From an uncultured Amylibacter sp. (GTDB taxonomy: Bacteria > Pseudomonadota > Alphaproteobacteria > Rhodobacterales > Rhodobacteraceae), in assembly GCA_959347425.1 (NCBI GenBank), contig OY365741.1, forward strand, positions 434,001 through 498,000: a stretch of 64,000 bases of DNA, written 5' to 3'. A model generated the notes under the pieces. The model ran no database searches. It was not told where the DNA came from and worked only from the letters and a program-made list of their open reading frames with translations. The translations under genes and the position numbers were made by a program. Below are positions 18,319 through 28,737 of this stretch, one piece after another. The first letter of the stretch is position 1. Each line of letters opens with the position of its first letter.

Positions 18319-19296
18319 TTATTCGTTATTAACAGGTTTTTTCGGATTTCCTGAATGGGCTGGCGTTTGCGTATCTTTCATGTATCGCAACAAAACCTCC
18401 GAATGTTTCTTGCCCAACCCCAAATCATTGCGCAATTTATCCAAAGCCTCCGCGCTTTCCTCGTCCAAAAACCCGTCATTTAACGCGGCTTTAATGCGAT
18501 TTTCAAACACCAACCTGCGTTTTTCAATCTGGCTGTTAAACACATTGGCGATAATCCCCGTCATAATCGCGAACACGGACACGCCTACTATGGCGGTCAT
18601 AACGGCTATTATTTTGCCCGCAATAGTCACTGGCACGACATCGCCATAGCCCACCGTTGTAATCGTAATCAGCGACCAATACATCGCGTGGGGGATGGAT
18701 TGGAATTTATCGGGTTGCGCCGCGCCCTCGACAATATACATGATGGAGGACGATAGGACAATCGCCATAAAAAGCAAGTAAAACGCGGCGGCAAAGGCGC
18801 GTCTTTCGCGGTATATGGCGGATACCAAATCCTGCACCGCCGTGTTGTAGTAGGACAATTTAGCTATCCGTAACAGGCGGATGACACGCAGGATTAACAG
18901 GTCTAATCCGGGGAAGAGGACTTGGAAATAAAACGGCAGAATGGATATTAAATCGACAAACCCGAAAAAGCTGAATACATAGTGTAGGCGGGCTTTTGTT
19001 GGGCTTCTTAGGGGTGATTGTTGATTGACAGAATCGCGTACGGCGGGCGCAGACCACAGGCGCAACCCGTATTCAATGGTGAAAACGACGATGCTGAAGA
19101 CTTCGAACGCGTGGAATGCGGTATCGTACCTTTGCGCGAAATATGGCACGGACTCAAGGACTATGGCGACCATATTGCCGAGGATTAAAACCGCTAGGAA
19201 AACATCGCAATAGATACTGTGGCGGTCGGCACTGTGGGCGCGTTCCAGCACTTGGAAAACGCGGGTTTGCAGGGCTTTGTATGTGCGATTTGCCAT
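18319..19296 (-). CDS. Voltage-gated potassium channel (Kv type)
   Basis: A 325-residue six-span channel subunit. S1-S4 lie in residues 30-150; S4 (LDLLILRVIRLLRIAKL, 131-147) carries regularly spaced positive charges. The pore has the selectivity filter TVGYGD at 214-219, followed by S6 and a cytoplasmic helical tail. It forms tetramers in the inner membrane. Convergence with other genes is absent; it points the same way as tpa and coxA. Its last codons (VNNE) and stop come from a short degenerate heptamer stretch. Confidence 0.92.
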   Translation of the reverse strand: MANRTYKALQTRVFQVLERAHSADRHSIYCDVFLAVLILGNMVAIVLESVPYFAQRYDTAFHAFEVFSIVVFTIEYGLRLWSAPAVRDSVNQQSPLRSPTKARLHYVFSFFGFVDLISILPFYFQVLFPGLDLLILRVIRLLRIAKLSYYNTAVQDLVSAIYRERRAFAAAFYLLFMAIVLSSSIMYIVEGAAQPDKFQSIPHAMYWSLITITTVGYGDVVPVTIAGKIIAVMTAIVGVSVFAIMTGIIANVFNSQIEKRRLVFENRIKAALNDGFLDEESAEALDKLRNDLGLGKKHSEVLLRYMKDTQTPAHSGNPKKPVNNE

Positions 19297-19330
19297 GTTT
19301 TATCGCCTTCCCTAATCCCTAGCCACCAAA

Positions 19331-19365
19331 CAGCTAATCACTAATCACTAATCACTAACAACTAA
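19331..19365. repeat. Heptamer array (CACTAAT type)
   Basis: Four to five units reaching into the coxA stop codon (TAG on the minus strand, 19362-19364). Confidence 0.85.
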
Positions 19366-21050
19366 TGCTGCCCTCTATCCCATTCCGCCTGTTTCGGCAA
19401 AATCTCAAACGTATGCTCTGGCGGAGGATTCGGCAGAGTCCATTCCAAAGTATCCGCATGCGCGCCCCAATAGGCTGGCTCTTCCACACGCCGTCCCCAG
19501 CCCAAAGTATAAACCACAATCCCAATGAAAAACAAAAACGAAGCAAAGGACAAAAACGCCCCATAAGAGCTGATTTGATTCCAATAAGCAAACGCCTCTG
19601 GATACTCAATATACCGCCTTGGCATCCCTTGACGACCCAAGAAATGCTGGGGAAAGAACGTAATGTTAGACCCGATAAACATCATCCAGAAATGCAGTTT
19701 GCCCGCCCATTCAGGATATTGACGACCTGACATTTTGCCTATCCAATAATAAATCCCCGCGAAAATGCAAAACACCGCACCCAGCGACATAACATAGTGG
19801 AAATGGGCAACGACATAATACGTATCGTGATAGGCGCGGTTAATCCCCGCTTGCGACAGAACTATGCCCGTAACCCCGCCGACCGTGAATAAAAACAAAA
19901 ACCCGAATGCCCATAACATCGGGGTTTTTAACTCGACAGAGCCTCCCCACATAGTCGCAATCCACGAAAAGATTTTCACCCCAGTTGGCACGGCAATAAC
20001 CATCGTTGCCAGCATGAAATACTTTTGCTGATTCAGCGACATGCCGACCGTGTACATGTGATGCGCCCAGACGACAAAGCCCAGCGCTCCAATGGCTACC
20101 ATAGCATAAACCATCGGCAAATAACCGAAAATCGGCTTCTTTGAAAAGGTGGCAATCACGTGGCTGATAATACCGAAGCCAGGGACTATTATCATATAAA
20201 CCTCTGGATGGCCAAAGAACCACAGCAGGTGTTGGTATAAAATAGGGTCACCCCCGCCCGCGGCATCAAAGAAAGTCGTGCCGAAATTGCGGTCGGTTAG
20301 CAGCATAGTAATCGCGCCCGCCAGCACAGGTAAGGACAGCAAAATCAGCAGAGCAGTGACGAAAATAGACCACGCGAACAGCGGTGTTTTATGCAAAGTC
20401 ATCCCAGGTGCGCGCATATTTAAAAAGGTGGTAATCATGTTTATCGCCCCCAAAATAGAGGATGCACCCGATACATGCACCGCGAAAATCGCGAAATCCA
20501 TGGAAACCCCGCCTTCCCGCGTAGAAAGCGGCGCATAGAGCACCCAGCCCACGCCCGACCCCGCTTGCGAATTGCCGCCAGGGGTAATGACGGACAGCAC
20601 GGCAAGGATACTGCCCGTGACATACATCCAATAAGACAGGTTATTAAGGCGAGGGAACGCCATGTCAGGTGCGCCAATCATAAGCGGCATAAAGTAGTTG
20701 CCAAACCCGCCGAACAACGCGGGAATCACGACGAAGAACATCATTAAAATCCCGTGGGCGGTGATTAAAACGTTCCAAAGATGCCCGTTCGGAGTGCAAT
20801 CCCCAGCGGCTATGGCGGCGGCGTTGGCAACGCGGTCTAGGTTTTCAAGGCACATGTATTGCACGCCTGGATCCATCAGCTCAAGGCGCATATAAACGGT
20901 GAAACAAATAGAGACAAAGCCGACAAAGGCAGAGGTGAAAAGGTAGAGAATCCCTATGTCTTTATGGTTCGTGGACATAAACCAACGGGTGAAAAAGCTC
21001 CGCTGATCGTAGTGGTCTGTGTGGGCGGTTGGGTTGGCGTTTTTAACCAT
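19362..21050 (-). CDS. coxA: Cytochrome c oxidase subunit I
   Basis: The 562-residue catalytic subunit of an aa3-type oxidase with twelve membrane spans. Visible are the haem/copper ligands in [26 protein letters not shown] and HFHYVMSLG, and the C-terminal [11 protein letters not shown]. The sequence, including the CTPNGHLWN loop, strongly resembles Rhodobacterales CtaD. It is monocistronic here: coxB, coxC and assembly genes are not adjacent, as is also seen in other alphaproteobacteria. AGGAG lies about 9 bp before the start. Confidence 0.97.
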   Translation of the reverse strand: MVKNANPTAHTDHYDQRSFFTRWFMSTNHKDIGILYLFTSAFVGFVSICFTVYMRLELMDPGVQYMCLENLDRVANAAAIAAGDCTPNGHLWNVLITAHGILMMFFVVIPALFGGFGNYFMPLMIGAPDMAFPRLNNLSYWMYVTGSILAVLSVITPGGNSQAGSGVGWVLYAPLSTREGGVSMDFAIFAVHVSGASSILGAINMITTFLNMRAPGMTLHKTPLFAWSIFVTALLILLSLPVLAGAITMLLTDRNFGTTFFDAAGGGDPILYQHLLWFFGHPEVYMIIVPGFGIISHVIATFSKKPIFGYLPMVYAMVAIGALGFVVWAHHMYTVGMSLNQQKYFMLATMVIAVPTGVKIFSWIATMWGGSVELKTPMLWAFGFLFLFTVGGVTGIVLSQAGINRAYHDTYYVVAHFHYVMSLGAVFCIFAGIYYWIGKMSGRQYPEWAGKLHFWMMFIGSNITFFPQHFLGRQGMPRRYIEYPEAFAYWNQISSYGAFLSFASFLFFIGIVVYTLGWGRRVEEPAYWGAHADTLEWTLPNPPPEHTFEILPKQAEWDRGQH

Positions 21051-21125
21051 TGTGGCTCTCCTGCAAAAGCAAAGTTTGTGTCAATTATATCGTTTGTAAG
21101 CGCGGTGTTTTGCACTTTTGCCGTG

Positions 21126-21154
21126 GATATAGCATGAAAATAGAGCCGATGCAA
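21126..21154 (-). promoter_or_regulatory. Probable coxA promoter
   Basis: Read on the minus strand, TTGCAT (21154-21149) and TATATC (21131-21126) have a 17-bp spacer. The -35 box touches the heptamer array beginning at 21155. Confidence 0.55.
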
Positions 21155-21213
21155 GTTAGTTATTAGTTATTAGTTATTAGTTATTAGTTGTTAGTTGTTA
21201 GTTGTTAGTTGTT
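21151..21213. repeat. Heptamer array (ATTAGTT type)
   Basis: About nine GTTATTA/GTTAGTT units, left member of an inverted pair around copy A4. Confidence 0.9.
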
Positions 21214-21597
21214 AGTGGCTTTAGCCCTGCGGGTCTTCGTCATCGCTTACGCGAATGCCGACCAGCGTGGTCTTTTGTGCGTAGCCCTCACGGTGTGAGG
21301 GCATGCCAAAAGCCCTTTGGTTACAAGATGATAGTGATTCTATAAATTTACTATCTGGAATAACAAGACGTTAGATTGGATTATTTGCAAAGAATACTTG
21401 GGAATTGGTGATAGGTTTGCTCTAAATTTATTTAGGCTGTGCCTATATATAAAGACAGGATTTAGCCAATAAAACCCGTCCGCCCAAGCCTCGCAGAGGG
21501 GTGGGCGGGCGGGAAGCCCGAACGAAGGGGGCTTGCCCCGAAGTGAGGGCGAAACAAAAAACCTCTGCTCTTAACTTCTAATAACCAACCTCCAATC
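21214..21597 (-). repeat. Family A repeat, copy A4 (inverted)
   Basis: A full copy in reverse orientation lying between two divergent genes (coxA and the acyltransferase). Its main hairpin is CCCTCAC-GGT-GTGAGGG near 21287-21303, and the ATCGC/GCGAT-type hairpin is near 21243. There is no gene. Confidence 0.88.
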
Positions 21598-21743
21598 CCT
21601 AATAACCAATAACTAATAACTAATAACTAACAACTAACAACTAATAACTAATAACTAATAACTAATAACTAATAACTAATAACTAACAACTAACAACTAA
21701 CAACTAATAACTAATAACTAACAACTAATAACTAACAACTAAA
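21598..21743. repeat. Long heptamer array (AACTAAT/AACTAAC)
   Basis: About twenty units, one of the two longest arrays in the window. AACTAAT and AACTAAC units are mixed in blocks rather than at random. Confidence 0.92.
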
Positions 21744-21764
21744 CATTGTCTTTCCCCCAAAAAA

Positions 21765-23210
21765 ATGCAAACAACCCCCATGCTTGAAACCCTCATCGCC
21801 ACCCTCACAAACTGGTTTGCGCAAACCGTCATCGTGCCGCTTTGGGCATTGTGGCTGGCGGGACTGCTGGCGACAATGACCATCCTTGACTACGTCCTGC
21901 GCCCCACGGTACGCTGGTATTTCCGCCTACGCCTAAACCGCGCAGTGGAAACCCTTAACCGCCGTTTGCAACTGAAAATCCCACGATTTAAGCTCACCCA
22001 ACGCCACATCCTTGTCGATCGTCTGGTGAATGACCCGCAAATAGCCGAGGCTATCTTGCAAAAAGCCCGCGAAGACAACGCCCCTTATGTCGTTATTGAA
22101 CGCCACGCACGGCGGTATGCCCGCGAAATAGTGCCGTCCTTTTCCGCGCTTGGCTACTTTGGGTTTGCCCTGAAAACGACACGCTGGCTGTCGCGGATGC
22201 TTTATACCGTGCGTTTGCATTATCAGGACGAGCCCGCTTTGAAGCAAATCAAAGAGGATTCAACTGTTATTTTCATCATGAATCACCGCTCTAATATGGA
22301 TTATATTCTGGTGACTTATTTGGCGGGGGAGCGTTCCGCGCTGGCTTATGCCGTCGGCGAATGGGCGCGGGTTTGGCCTTTAAAACAGCTAGTCCGAGCA
22401 ATGGGCGCGTATTTTATCCGCCGTCAATCGCGCAACGATTTGTACCGAGCCGTGCTGAACCGCTATATCCAAATGGCGACGCAGGGGGGAGTGGCGCAGG
22501 CTATTTTTCCAGAGGGCGGGCTGTCGCGTGATGGCGGGTTGCAACCTTTGAAATTGGGGCTGATTAGCTATATTATCAACGGCTTTGAAACCGATGGCGA
22601 GCGCGATATTGTCTTTGTTCCCGTGGGTTTGAACTATGACCGAGTGCTGGAGGATTCCGCTCTTATCCGTTTGAAAAAAGGCGATAAAATACGGTTTCAT
22701 AAAAAGATAGCGGCGATTATTCGGGCGATGAAATGGTATCTTTGGGTGCGGATTGTCACGCGATTTCGCAGGTTTGGCTATGCGGCGGTGGCCTTTGGCA
22801 CGCCCTTGTCATATCGCGATTTTATCGCGCAGGACGGAATGGATAGCCCCCAGCATGTTGTCAAAATGCTGAGCAAAGAGCTGCAAACCCGCCTGCTGGA
22901 TGCGATCCCGATTATGCCGACGGCTCTGCTGGCGCAGATTATTTTGCGTGATAAAACCCCGATGGGCAAAACGCGGATTAAGGCGGAAGTCACCGCCCAG
23001 TTACAGGCGTTTCGCAAAAACGGGGTGGATACTTGGTTGCGCGGGACGGATATGGAGCAAGGGTTGGAATTCAGTTTGAAATCGCTGGTGCGCCGTGGGG
23101 TGTTGCAGTTTGACGCGGTGGATGGCAAGGATGTTTATCGTATTAATCCAGCGAAACAGGATTTGCTGCGGTATTATGCGAATTCTATTGCGCATTTGGA
23201 TTTTTCCTAA
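21765..23210 (+). CDS. PlsB-family glycerol-3-phosphate acyltransferase
   Basis: Predicted to acylate glycerol 3-phosphate or a related acceptor at the membrane. A 481-residue protein with an N-terminal hydrophobic segment (about 22-42), catalytic NHRSNMDY near 173 (the family HX4D site) and FPEGGLSRDG near 247. It is much shorter than E. coli PlsB (about 800), so I call it PlsB-like rather than plsB. Two starts are possible: the ATG at 21765 or the ATG at 21780, and neither has a ribosome-binding site. TTGTCT at 21746 could be a -35 box for a leaderless message from 21780. Confidence 0.8.
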   Translation: MQTTPMLETLIATLTNWFAQTVIVPLWALWLAGLLATMTILDYVLRPTVRWYFRLRLNRAVETLNRRLQLKIPRFKLTQRHILVDRLVNDPQIAEAILQKAREDNAPYVVIERHARRYAREIVPSFSALGYFGFALKTTRWLSRMLYTVRLHYQDEPALKQIKEDSTVIFIMNHRSNMDYILVTYLAGERSALAYAVGEWARVWPLKQLVRAMGAYFIRRQSRNDLYRAVLNRYIQMATQGGVAQAIFPEGGLSRDGGLQPLKLGLISYIINGFETDGERDIVFVPVGLNYDRVLEDSALIRLKKGDKIRFHKKIAAIIRAMKWYLWVRIVTRFRRFGYAAVAFGTPLSYRDFIAQDGMDSPQHVVKMLSKELQTRLLDAIPIMPTALLAQIILRDKTPMGKTRIKAEVTAQLQAFRKNGVDTWLRGTDMEQGLEFSLKSLVRRGVLQFDAVDGKDVYRINPAKQDLLRYYANSIAHLDFS

Positions 23211-23276
23211 AACCATTTGCAAACCCCGCACAAACCGCTATAATACCCCCATAATCCAACCATAAGAGACCCCACC

Positions 23277-24200
23277 ATGCCCCCCATAAAAATATTCGGA
23301 CACAAAGCCCCCGACACGGACGCGACCTGCTCTGCCGTCATTTGGGCTTGGTATCAAACCCAGCAAAACCAACCCGCCACACCCTATGTCCTCGGCATCC
23401 CGAATACGGAGGCGGCGTTTGTTCTGCAACATTGGAACCACAAAACCCCCGCGATATTACCCGCATTAAACGAAACCGACCGCGTTATTATCGTGGATAC
23501 GAACAACCCTGCCGAGCTGCCCGCCGACATAACCACCGCGCAAATTATCCAAATCATTGACCATCATCTTTTGGCGGGCGGGTTGCAAACTAACCAGCCG
23601 ATTCCTGTAACGATAGCGCCCCTGGCCTCCACCGCGACCATAATGGCAGGACTGATGGGCGATACGCTGACCACTGCGCCCGATGATATTAAAGGGCTGA
23701 TTTTATCGTGTATTCTGTCCGATACTCTGGAATTTCGCAGCCCAACGACGACCCCCACCGATATCGCCCTTGCCAAACAAATGGCGGAGGATTTAAACAT
23801 AAATATCCCCGATTACGCCGCCCAAATGTTCGCCGCCAAATCGGATGTATCCCACATGACGGAGGCGGAACTCTTACGGTTGGACAGCAAAGAATACCCG
23901 CTGGGCGATTTGAAACTGCGTATATCGGTTATTGAAACAACCACCCCCGATAGCATTATTGCGCGGAAATCCGCCCTGATGTCCGCTATGCCGAGCATCG
24001 CCGACCAAGACGGCGTGGCGCATGTGTTATTTTTCATCGTTGATATCCTGAATGAAACCGCGATTTTGCTGATTCAAAACCCTGTGATTGCCCAGATTGC
24101 CAAGGCTAGTTTTAATATAAAACCTGATGGCGACACCGCGACTCTACCGGGCATAGTCTCTCGCAAAAAACAAATCATCCCGAATTTGCGTTTGGAATAG
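23277..24200 (+). CDS. ppaC: Manganese-dependent (family II) inorganic pyrophosphatase
   Basis: A 307-residue DHH-superfamily enzyme hydrolysing pyrophosphate. Metal-site motifs are GHKAPDTDA near residue 8, DTNNP near 71 and DHH near 94; the substrate-binding SRKKQIIP is near the C-terminus, the hallmark of family II pyrophosphatases. The helicase gene begins only 2 bp after its stop, so they are probably one transcript. Confidence 0.93.
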   Translation: MPPIKIFGHKAPDTDATCSAVIWAWYQTQQNQPATPYVLGIPNTEAAFVLQHWNHKTPAILPALNETDRVIIVDTNNPAELPADITTAQIIQIIDHHLLAGGLQTNQPIPVTIAPLASTATIMAGLMGDTLTTAPDDIKGLILSCILSDTLEFRSPTTTPTDIALAKQMAEDLNINIPDYAAQMFAAKSDVSHMTEAELLRLDSKEYPLGDLKLRISVIETTTPDSIIARKSALMSAMPSIADQDGVAHVLFFIVDILNETAILLIQNPVIAQIAKASFNIKPDGDTATLPGIVSRKKQIIPNLRLE

Positions 24201-24202
24201 AT

Positions 24203-25735
24203 GTGGCAGAGACTCCGCACCTCTTGCCAACCGCCGTAGCAGCCGCAACCGAACCCGTGTGCTATTCGGACGACCAAGACGCGGCCTATAACCGTATTGC
24301 CGAATTATTGGCGGCGGCTGGCGTGGATGTGAAGGCCAAAACCGCCGAGCCCAAAGACACCAACACCACCTGCAAGATGCTTTTCGTTATCGGCAAAGCT
24401 GGCTCTGGCAAAACCATGCTTTTGGCGGACATAGCCGATGCTCTGGTGAAAACGGGGGTGGAGGTCGTATCAGGCGAAACCGAAGTGAAAAAATCGCAAA
24501 AACCCCGTACCCTCGCGATTTTAGCCCCTACGAACAAGGCCGCCAGCGTTTTGCGCCAGCACGGGGTGGAGGCGACTACCCTGCATCGCATCATTTACAC
24601 CCCGCTTTACAACCCTGATTATGAGCGTATAGTGGAATTTCTGGAACGCGGAGGCACCCCCCCCGAAATTGAAAAAATCCATAGCGATGCCCTGACCCGT
24701 GCCGCCCAGTTTTTCAAAGATAACCAGTCTGTGCCAGGGGCTCTGGCTATTTTGGGGGTACGCGGTGCCGATTTTATTATAGGGTGGGAGCGACGCGATG
24801 ACCCACTAGACATAGGGTTTGTCGATGAAAGCTCCATGCTAGATGACACGCAACTGGATGATTTGAAAAAGATTTTCACCACCTTGGTGCTGTTTGGCGA
24901 CCCGTCCCAGCTGGCACCCGTTGGGCAGGATGGTGAGATGATATTCAATCGGTTTGAAGAGCATAATAAGCTGATTTTAAACCGTATTCATAGGCAAGCG
25001 AAGGATAATCCTATTTTGGATATAGCCCACGCTTTGGGCGACCCTGAATTGGGGTTTAGCGATTTTGAGAATATGATAACCAGCGCGGCTGGACGCGATG
25101 AACGGGTGATTGTCAGCGATACCGTACAGGCGGATTTAATGGCACGAAGTCCGGTTTTGGTTTGGCGCAATGCCACCCGTATTCGCTTGATTGAGGCGTT
25201 TCGCCGCGTTCATAAATCCCCAGATGGCGATATTTTAGAGGGCGAGCCGTTAATGTGCGATGGGATAGAACTGCCCCGTAAGCTCCGCCATAAACGGATG
25301 GATTTGCAGGCGCGGGGGTTGATAAAAGGGGCGCAATGTATCTATTTGGGGCGGGGCGGGCGTGCTGGATTTGCACGGGTGCATATTTTGGGTGTGGCAG
25401 AGCCTGATGTGTCCGTGTCCAGTATTATCAAGATTGAATCGCCGAATTCGGCGGAACCGATGATGGTATCCGTGGCACACGCTGGCGCGGTTTTTGTCCA
25501 TGGAGCGGCGTGTACTATTCATAAAGCCCAAGGCTCGCAGTGGTCAGATGTGCAGGTGTTTGCGCCCGATTTATACGCGGCGTTTCGCTCCGAGCGGATG
25601 GAATCGGGGTTGCCTTTGTGGAAACGTTTGGCTTATGTCGCGGTGACACGGGCGCAAAATCGGCTGTTTTGGGTGAAACGCTATCGGTTAAGCTATCCGA
25701 AATCGCCGTTGTCGGTGGCGGATTTGCGTAAATAA
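24203..25735 (+). CDS. SF1 (RecD/Dda-like) ATP-dependent DNA helicase
   Basis: A 510-residue P-loop helicase: Walker A IGKAGSGKT near 63, motif Ia ILAPTNKAA near 109, Walker B FVDESSMLDD near 209, motif III FGDPSQLAPV near 232, a motif V-like region TIHKAQGSQW near 432, and motif VI YVAVTRAQNRLFW near 478. These fit the RecD2/Dda branch of 5'-3' helicases. Start GTG at 24203, 2 bp after the pyrophosphatase stop; an out-of-frame ATG at 24201 is not used. No nuclease domain is visible. Confidence 0.87.
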   Translation: MAETPHLLPTAVAAATEPVCYSDDQDAAYNRIAELLAAAGVDVKAKTAEPKDTNTTCKMLFVIGKAGSGKTMLLADIADALVKTGVEVVSGETEVKKSQKPRTLAILAPTNKAASVLRQHGVEATTLHRIIYTPLYNPDYERIVEFLERGGTPPEIEKIHSDALTRAAQFFKDNQSVPGALAILGVRGADFIIGWERRDDPLDIGFVDESSMLDDTQLDDLKKIFTTLVLFGDPSQLAPVGQDGEMIFNRFEEHNKLILNRIHRQAKDNPILDIAHALGDPELGFSDFENMITSAAGRDERVIVSDTVQADLMARSPVLVWRNATRIRLIEAFRRVHKSPDGDILEGEPLMCDGIELPRKLRHKRMDLQARGLIKGAQCIYLGRGGRAGFARVHILGVAEPDVSVSSIIKIESPNSAEPMMVSVAHAGAVFVHGAACTIHKAQGSQWSDVQVFAPDLYAAFRSERMESGLPLWKRLAYVAVTRAQNRLFWVKRYRLSYPKSPLSVADLRK

Positions 25736-25736
25736 C

Positions 25737-25770
25737 GGTGAATTGTGAATTGTGAATGATGAATGATTGG
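25737..25770. repeat. Heptamer array (GTGAATT type)
   Basis: Four to five GTGAATT/GATGAAT units immediately after the helicase stop codon. Confidence 0.8.
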
Positions 25771-26103
25771 TTGTTAGGAATTAGAAGTTGGTTATGAGAG
25801 GTTAAGAGCAGAGGTTTTTTGTTGGACATTTCTTCGAAATGTCGCCCACCCGCCCGCCCTAGCCTGTCCTAGTATCTAGGCAAAGCCTAAATAAATTTAG
25901 AGCAAACCTATCACCACTTCCCAAGTATTCTTTGCAAATAATCCAATTTACCGTCTTGTTATTCCAGATAGTAAATTTATAGAATCATTATATTCTTGTA
26001 ACCAAAGGGCTTTTGGCATGCCCCCACGAAAGTGGGGGCTACGCACAAAAGACCATGCTGGTCGGCACTCGCGCAAGCGATGACGAAGACCCGCAAGGGC
26101 TAA
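25771..26103 (+). repeat. Family A repeat, copy A5
   Basis: A full copy with the 5' hairpin GACATTTCTTCGAAATGTC near 25825 and the main hairpin CCCCCAC-GAA-AGTGGGGG near 26020. Those arms differ from the CCCTCAC and CCCCCGC versions but remain paired. There is no gene. Confidence 0.88.
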
Positions 26104-26126
26104 AAATTAATCGTTAATCATTAAAT
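26104..26126. repeat. Short heptamer array (CGTTAAT type)
   Basis: Three units of AATCGTTAATCATTAA type, ending 3 bp before TTGACA at 26130. Confidence 0.75.
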
Positions 26127-26181
26127 CCATTGACAAAAACGCAAAAATCCCCCACATGCCACAAAAACTAAGGCGGGCAAA

Positions 26182-27231
26182 ATGAAGCTATCCGAATTCG
26201 ACTTTACTTTGCCAGAGGCTTTGATTGCTCTGCGTCCAACAAAACCACGCCACGCCGCGCGGTTGCTGGTGCATAATGGGGCGGACAACAACCAAATCCA
26301 CCACGACACCTTTGCCAATCTGCAAAACCATCTGCGCCCGAATGACCGCCTAATCCTAAACGATACTAAGGTTATTCCTGCCAGATTGACTGGTGAAAGA
26401 CAGGCACGGGACGCAAGCACCCCCGTGAAAATAGAAACAACCCTGCTTTCCCCCGATGAATCCGCCCATTGGCTCGCCCTTGCCAAACCCGCCAAACGCC
26501 TGCGTATAGGCGATAAAATCACCTTCGCCCCCGATTTTCACGCCAAAGTCCGCGATAAAACGCCACAAGGACTCACCCTATCCTTTAACAAAACAGGCGC
26601 GGAGTTTGAAACCGCCCTGCAAGACAACGGCACATTGCCTTTACCCCCTTACATAGCCACCCGCCGAGCCACAGATGCCCAAGACCAGACCGATTACCAA
26701 ACCGTATTCGCCAAAAGATTAGGGGCGGTCGCGGCACCCACTGCCTCGCTGCATTTCACCGAATCCTTGCTAACCCAGCTATCCAATTACGGCATAAAAT
26801 TCAGCAAAGTAACCCTGCATGTCGGCGCGGGCACTTTCCTACCCGTCAAAACGGACGACATAGCCAACCACAAAATGCATGCCGAATGGGGCGAGATAAC
26901 CGCCCAAACCGTAGACGAAATCCGTGAAACCCGCGCGAACGGCGGGCGAATCATCCCCGTTGGCACGACCAGCTTGCGTTTATTAGAATCAGCCGCCATT
27001 TCTGGGCAAATTTTGCCATTTAAGGGGCAAACGGACATATTTATCACTCCTGGCTTCAAATTTAACGCCACAGACGGGCTAATTACGAATTTTCATTTGC
27101 CCAAATCTACGCTATTAATGTTGGTAGCTGCTTTCATCGGTCGCCCCGTAATGCAAAATATTTATCAAGAGGCTATAAATCGCAGATATCGTTTTTTTTC
27201 CTATGGAGATTCGTCTTTGCTCTTTCCATAG
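26182..27231 (+). CDS. queA: S-adenosylmethionine:tRNA ribosyltransferase-isomerase
   Basis: Builds epoxyqueuosine in the tRNA wobble position from the preQ1 base and SAM. The 349-residue protein starts MKLSEFDFTLPEALIALRP and contains LILNDTKVIPARL near 56, YQTVFAKRLGAVAAPTASLH near 173, THVGAGTF-like LHVGAGTFLPVKTDDI near 213, and PVGTTSLRLLES near 261. All are typical of QueA. No tgt or other queuosine genes are adjacent. TTGACA at 26130 could be its -35 box, but no good -10 follows. Confidence 0.95.
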   Translation: MKLSEFDFTLPEALIALRPTKPRHAARLLVHNGADNNQIHHDTFANLQNHLRPNDRLILNDTKVIPARLTGERQARDASTPVKIETTLLSPDESAHWLALAKPAKRLRIGDKITFAPDFHAKVRDKTPQGLTLSFNKTGAEFETALQDNGTLPLPPYIATRRATDAQDQTDYQTVFAKRLGAVAAPTASLHFTESLLTQLSNYGIKFSKVTLHVGAGTFLPVKTDDIANHKMHAEWGEITAQTVDEIRETRANGGRIIPVGTTSLRLLESAAISGQILPFKGQTDIFITPGFKFNATDGLITNFHLPKSTLLMLVAAFIGRPVMQNIYQEAINRRYRFFSYGDSSLLFP

Positions 27232-27276
27232 GCAAAAAAACTCTACACTATACATGCTATAAATAAAGGAAGTGCT

Positions 27277-28701
27277 ATGCTGACTGTTCTAAAGGGCTCT
27301 TGGGCTTTATTTTTAGGCATGCTTTTGCTGATGCTTGGCAATGGTTTGCAAGGCACCCTGCTGGGTGTTCGTGGCGCGATTGAGGGTTTTAGCCCGTTTT
27401 CCATGTCCATCGTTATGGCCGGTTATTTTGTCGGGTTTCTGGGTGGCTCGCACCTTGCGCCCCAATTAATAAGGCGGGTTGGGCATGTGCGAGTCTTTGC
27501 CGCCCTAGCCTCCACGTCCTCCGCCTGTCTGCTGTTATACGCGATTATACCTCTGCCTGTTGCTTGGTTTATTCTGCGGGTGATTGTCGGATTTTGCTTT
27601 TCTGCGGTTTATGTTGTGGCGGAAAGCTGGCTGAATAACACAGCCACGAATGAAACACGCGGGAAGACTCTGTCGATTTATTTGATAGTGCAGATGCTGG
27701 GGATTGTCGTATCCCAAGGGATGCTGAATGTCGCCGCGCCAGAGGGGTTCGTTTTGTTCATCATCGGCTCTGTCGTTATGTCGCTGTCCTTTGCCCCGAT
27801 TTTGCTGTCCGTGCAACCCGCACCCGCGTTTCAAACAACCAAACCGATGGGGTTAAAAAAGCTGTTTAATATCTCGCCATTGGGCTCGGTTGGGGCGTTT
27901 TTGCTGGGTGGGATTTTTGCCGCGATGTTTGGCATGGCCTCTGTTTTCGGGACGGAAAAGGGCATGTCGGTTGTTAGTATCAGTATCTTTACCTCGTCCA
28001 TTTATATGGGCGGAATGCTGGCGCAATATCCGATTGGCTGGATGTCCGATAGGATGGATAGACGGCAGTTAATTGTCGCTATTTTGGTGGTTGGCATGGT
28101 GGTGTGCTCGTTTGGGGCATTGATTGGCGGTAGCTTGTTTTTGCTGTGTGCTGTTGCCTTTGTCATTGGCGGGGTCAGCAATCCGTTGTACTCGCTGTAC
28201 ATAGCCTATACGAATGATTTTCTGGAACACGAGGATATGGCGGCGGCCTCTGGCGGGTTGATTTTCATCAACGGGTTAGGCGCGATTGTTGGGCCGTTGG
28301 TTGTCGGCTGGATGATGTCGGAGTTCGGGGCGAACAGTTTCTTTATTTATATCGCCGTGTTAATGGGGGTAAGTGCGGCTTATGCGCTTTATAGGATGAC
28401 GCAACGCGCGAGTGTGGCGGTTGAGGATACCAGTAGCTATGCGCCGATTTCCCCAAGCAGTTCGCCCGTAGCCGCGGATATGGCGCAGGAATTTGCGATT
28501 GAACAGGCGATTGAAGAGGAGGAAGAGGCAGAACAGCGGGCGTTGGAAGAGGAGGCTCGGCGGCTGGCAGAGCAGGAGCAGGCGCGTTTGATGGCGCAGG
28601 AGGCGAAGGCGGAGAAGAAGGCGCAGAAGAAGAAAAAGCAGGACGAAGAGGATGAGGCGCACGCCAAGGCGGTGGCGGCGATGAGTAAGAATTGGTTTTA
28701 G
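27277..28701 (+). CDS. MFS transporter with long charged C-terminal tail
   Basis: A 474-residue permease of the YcaD-like major facilitator group with twelve predicted spans between residues 5 and 385. The motif GWMSDRMDRRQ near 257 is the conserved MFS loop. Unlike most relatives it continues with about 85 cytoplasmic residues rich in Glu, Ala and Lys, probably a helical coiled tail (EEEEEAEQRALEEEARRL). AAAGGAAG lies upstream of the ATG. Substrate unknown. Confidence 0.88.
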   Translation: MLTVLKGSWALFLGMLLLMLGNGLQGTLLGVRGAIEGFSPFSMSIVMAGYFVGFLGGSHLAPQLIRRVGHVRVFAALASTSSACLLLYAIIPLPVAWFILRVIVGFCFSAVYVVAESWLNNTATNETRGKTLSIYLIVQMLGIVVSQGMLNVAAPEGFVLFIIGSVVMSLSFAPILLSVQPAPAFQTTKPMGLKKLFNISPLGSVGAFLLGGIFAAMFGMASVFGTEKGMSVVSISIFTSSIYMGGMLAQYPIGWMSDRMDRRQLIVAILVVGMVVCSFGALIGGSLFLLCAVAFVIGGVSNPLYSLYIAYTNDFLEHEDMAAASGGLIFINGLGAIVGPLVVGWMMSEFGANSFFIYIAVLMGVSAAYALYRMTQRASVAVEDTSSYAPISPSSSPVAADMAQEFAIEQAIEEEEEAEQRALEEEARRLAEQEQARLMAQEAKAEKKAQKKKKQDEEDEAHAKAVAAMSKNWF

Positions 28702-28735
28702 CTAACGATTAGCGATTAACGATTAACGATTAATG
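28700..28735. repeat. Heptamer array (GATTAAC type)
   Basis: Four GATTAAC/GATTAGC units touching the stop codon of the MFS gene. The matching CGTTAAT array is at 29101-29138. Confidence 0.85.
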
Positions 28736-28737
28736 GG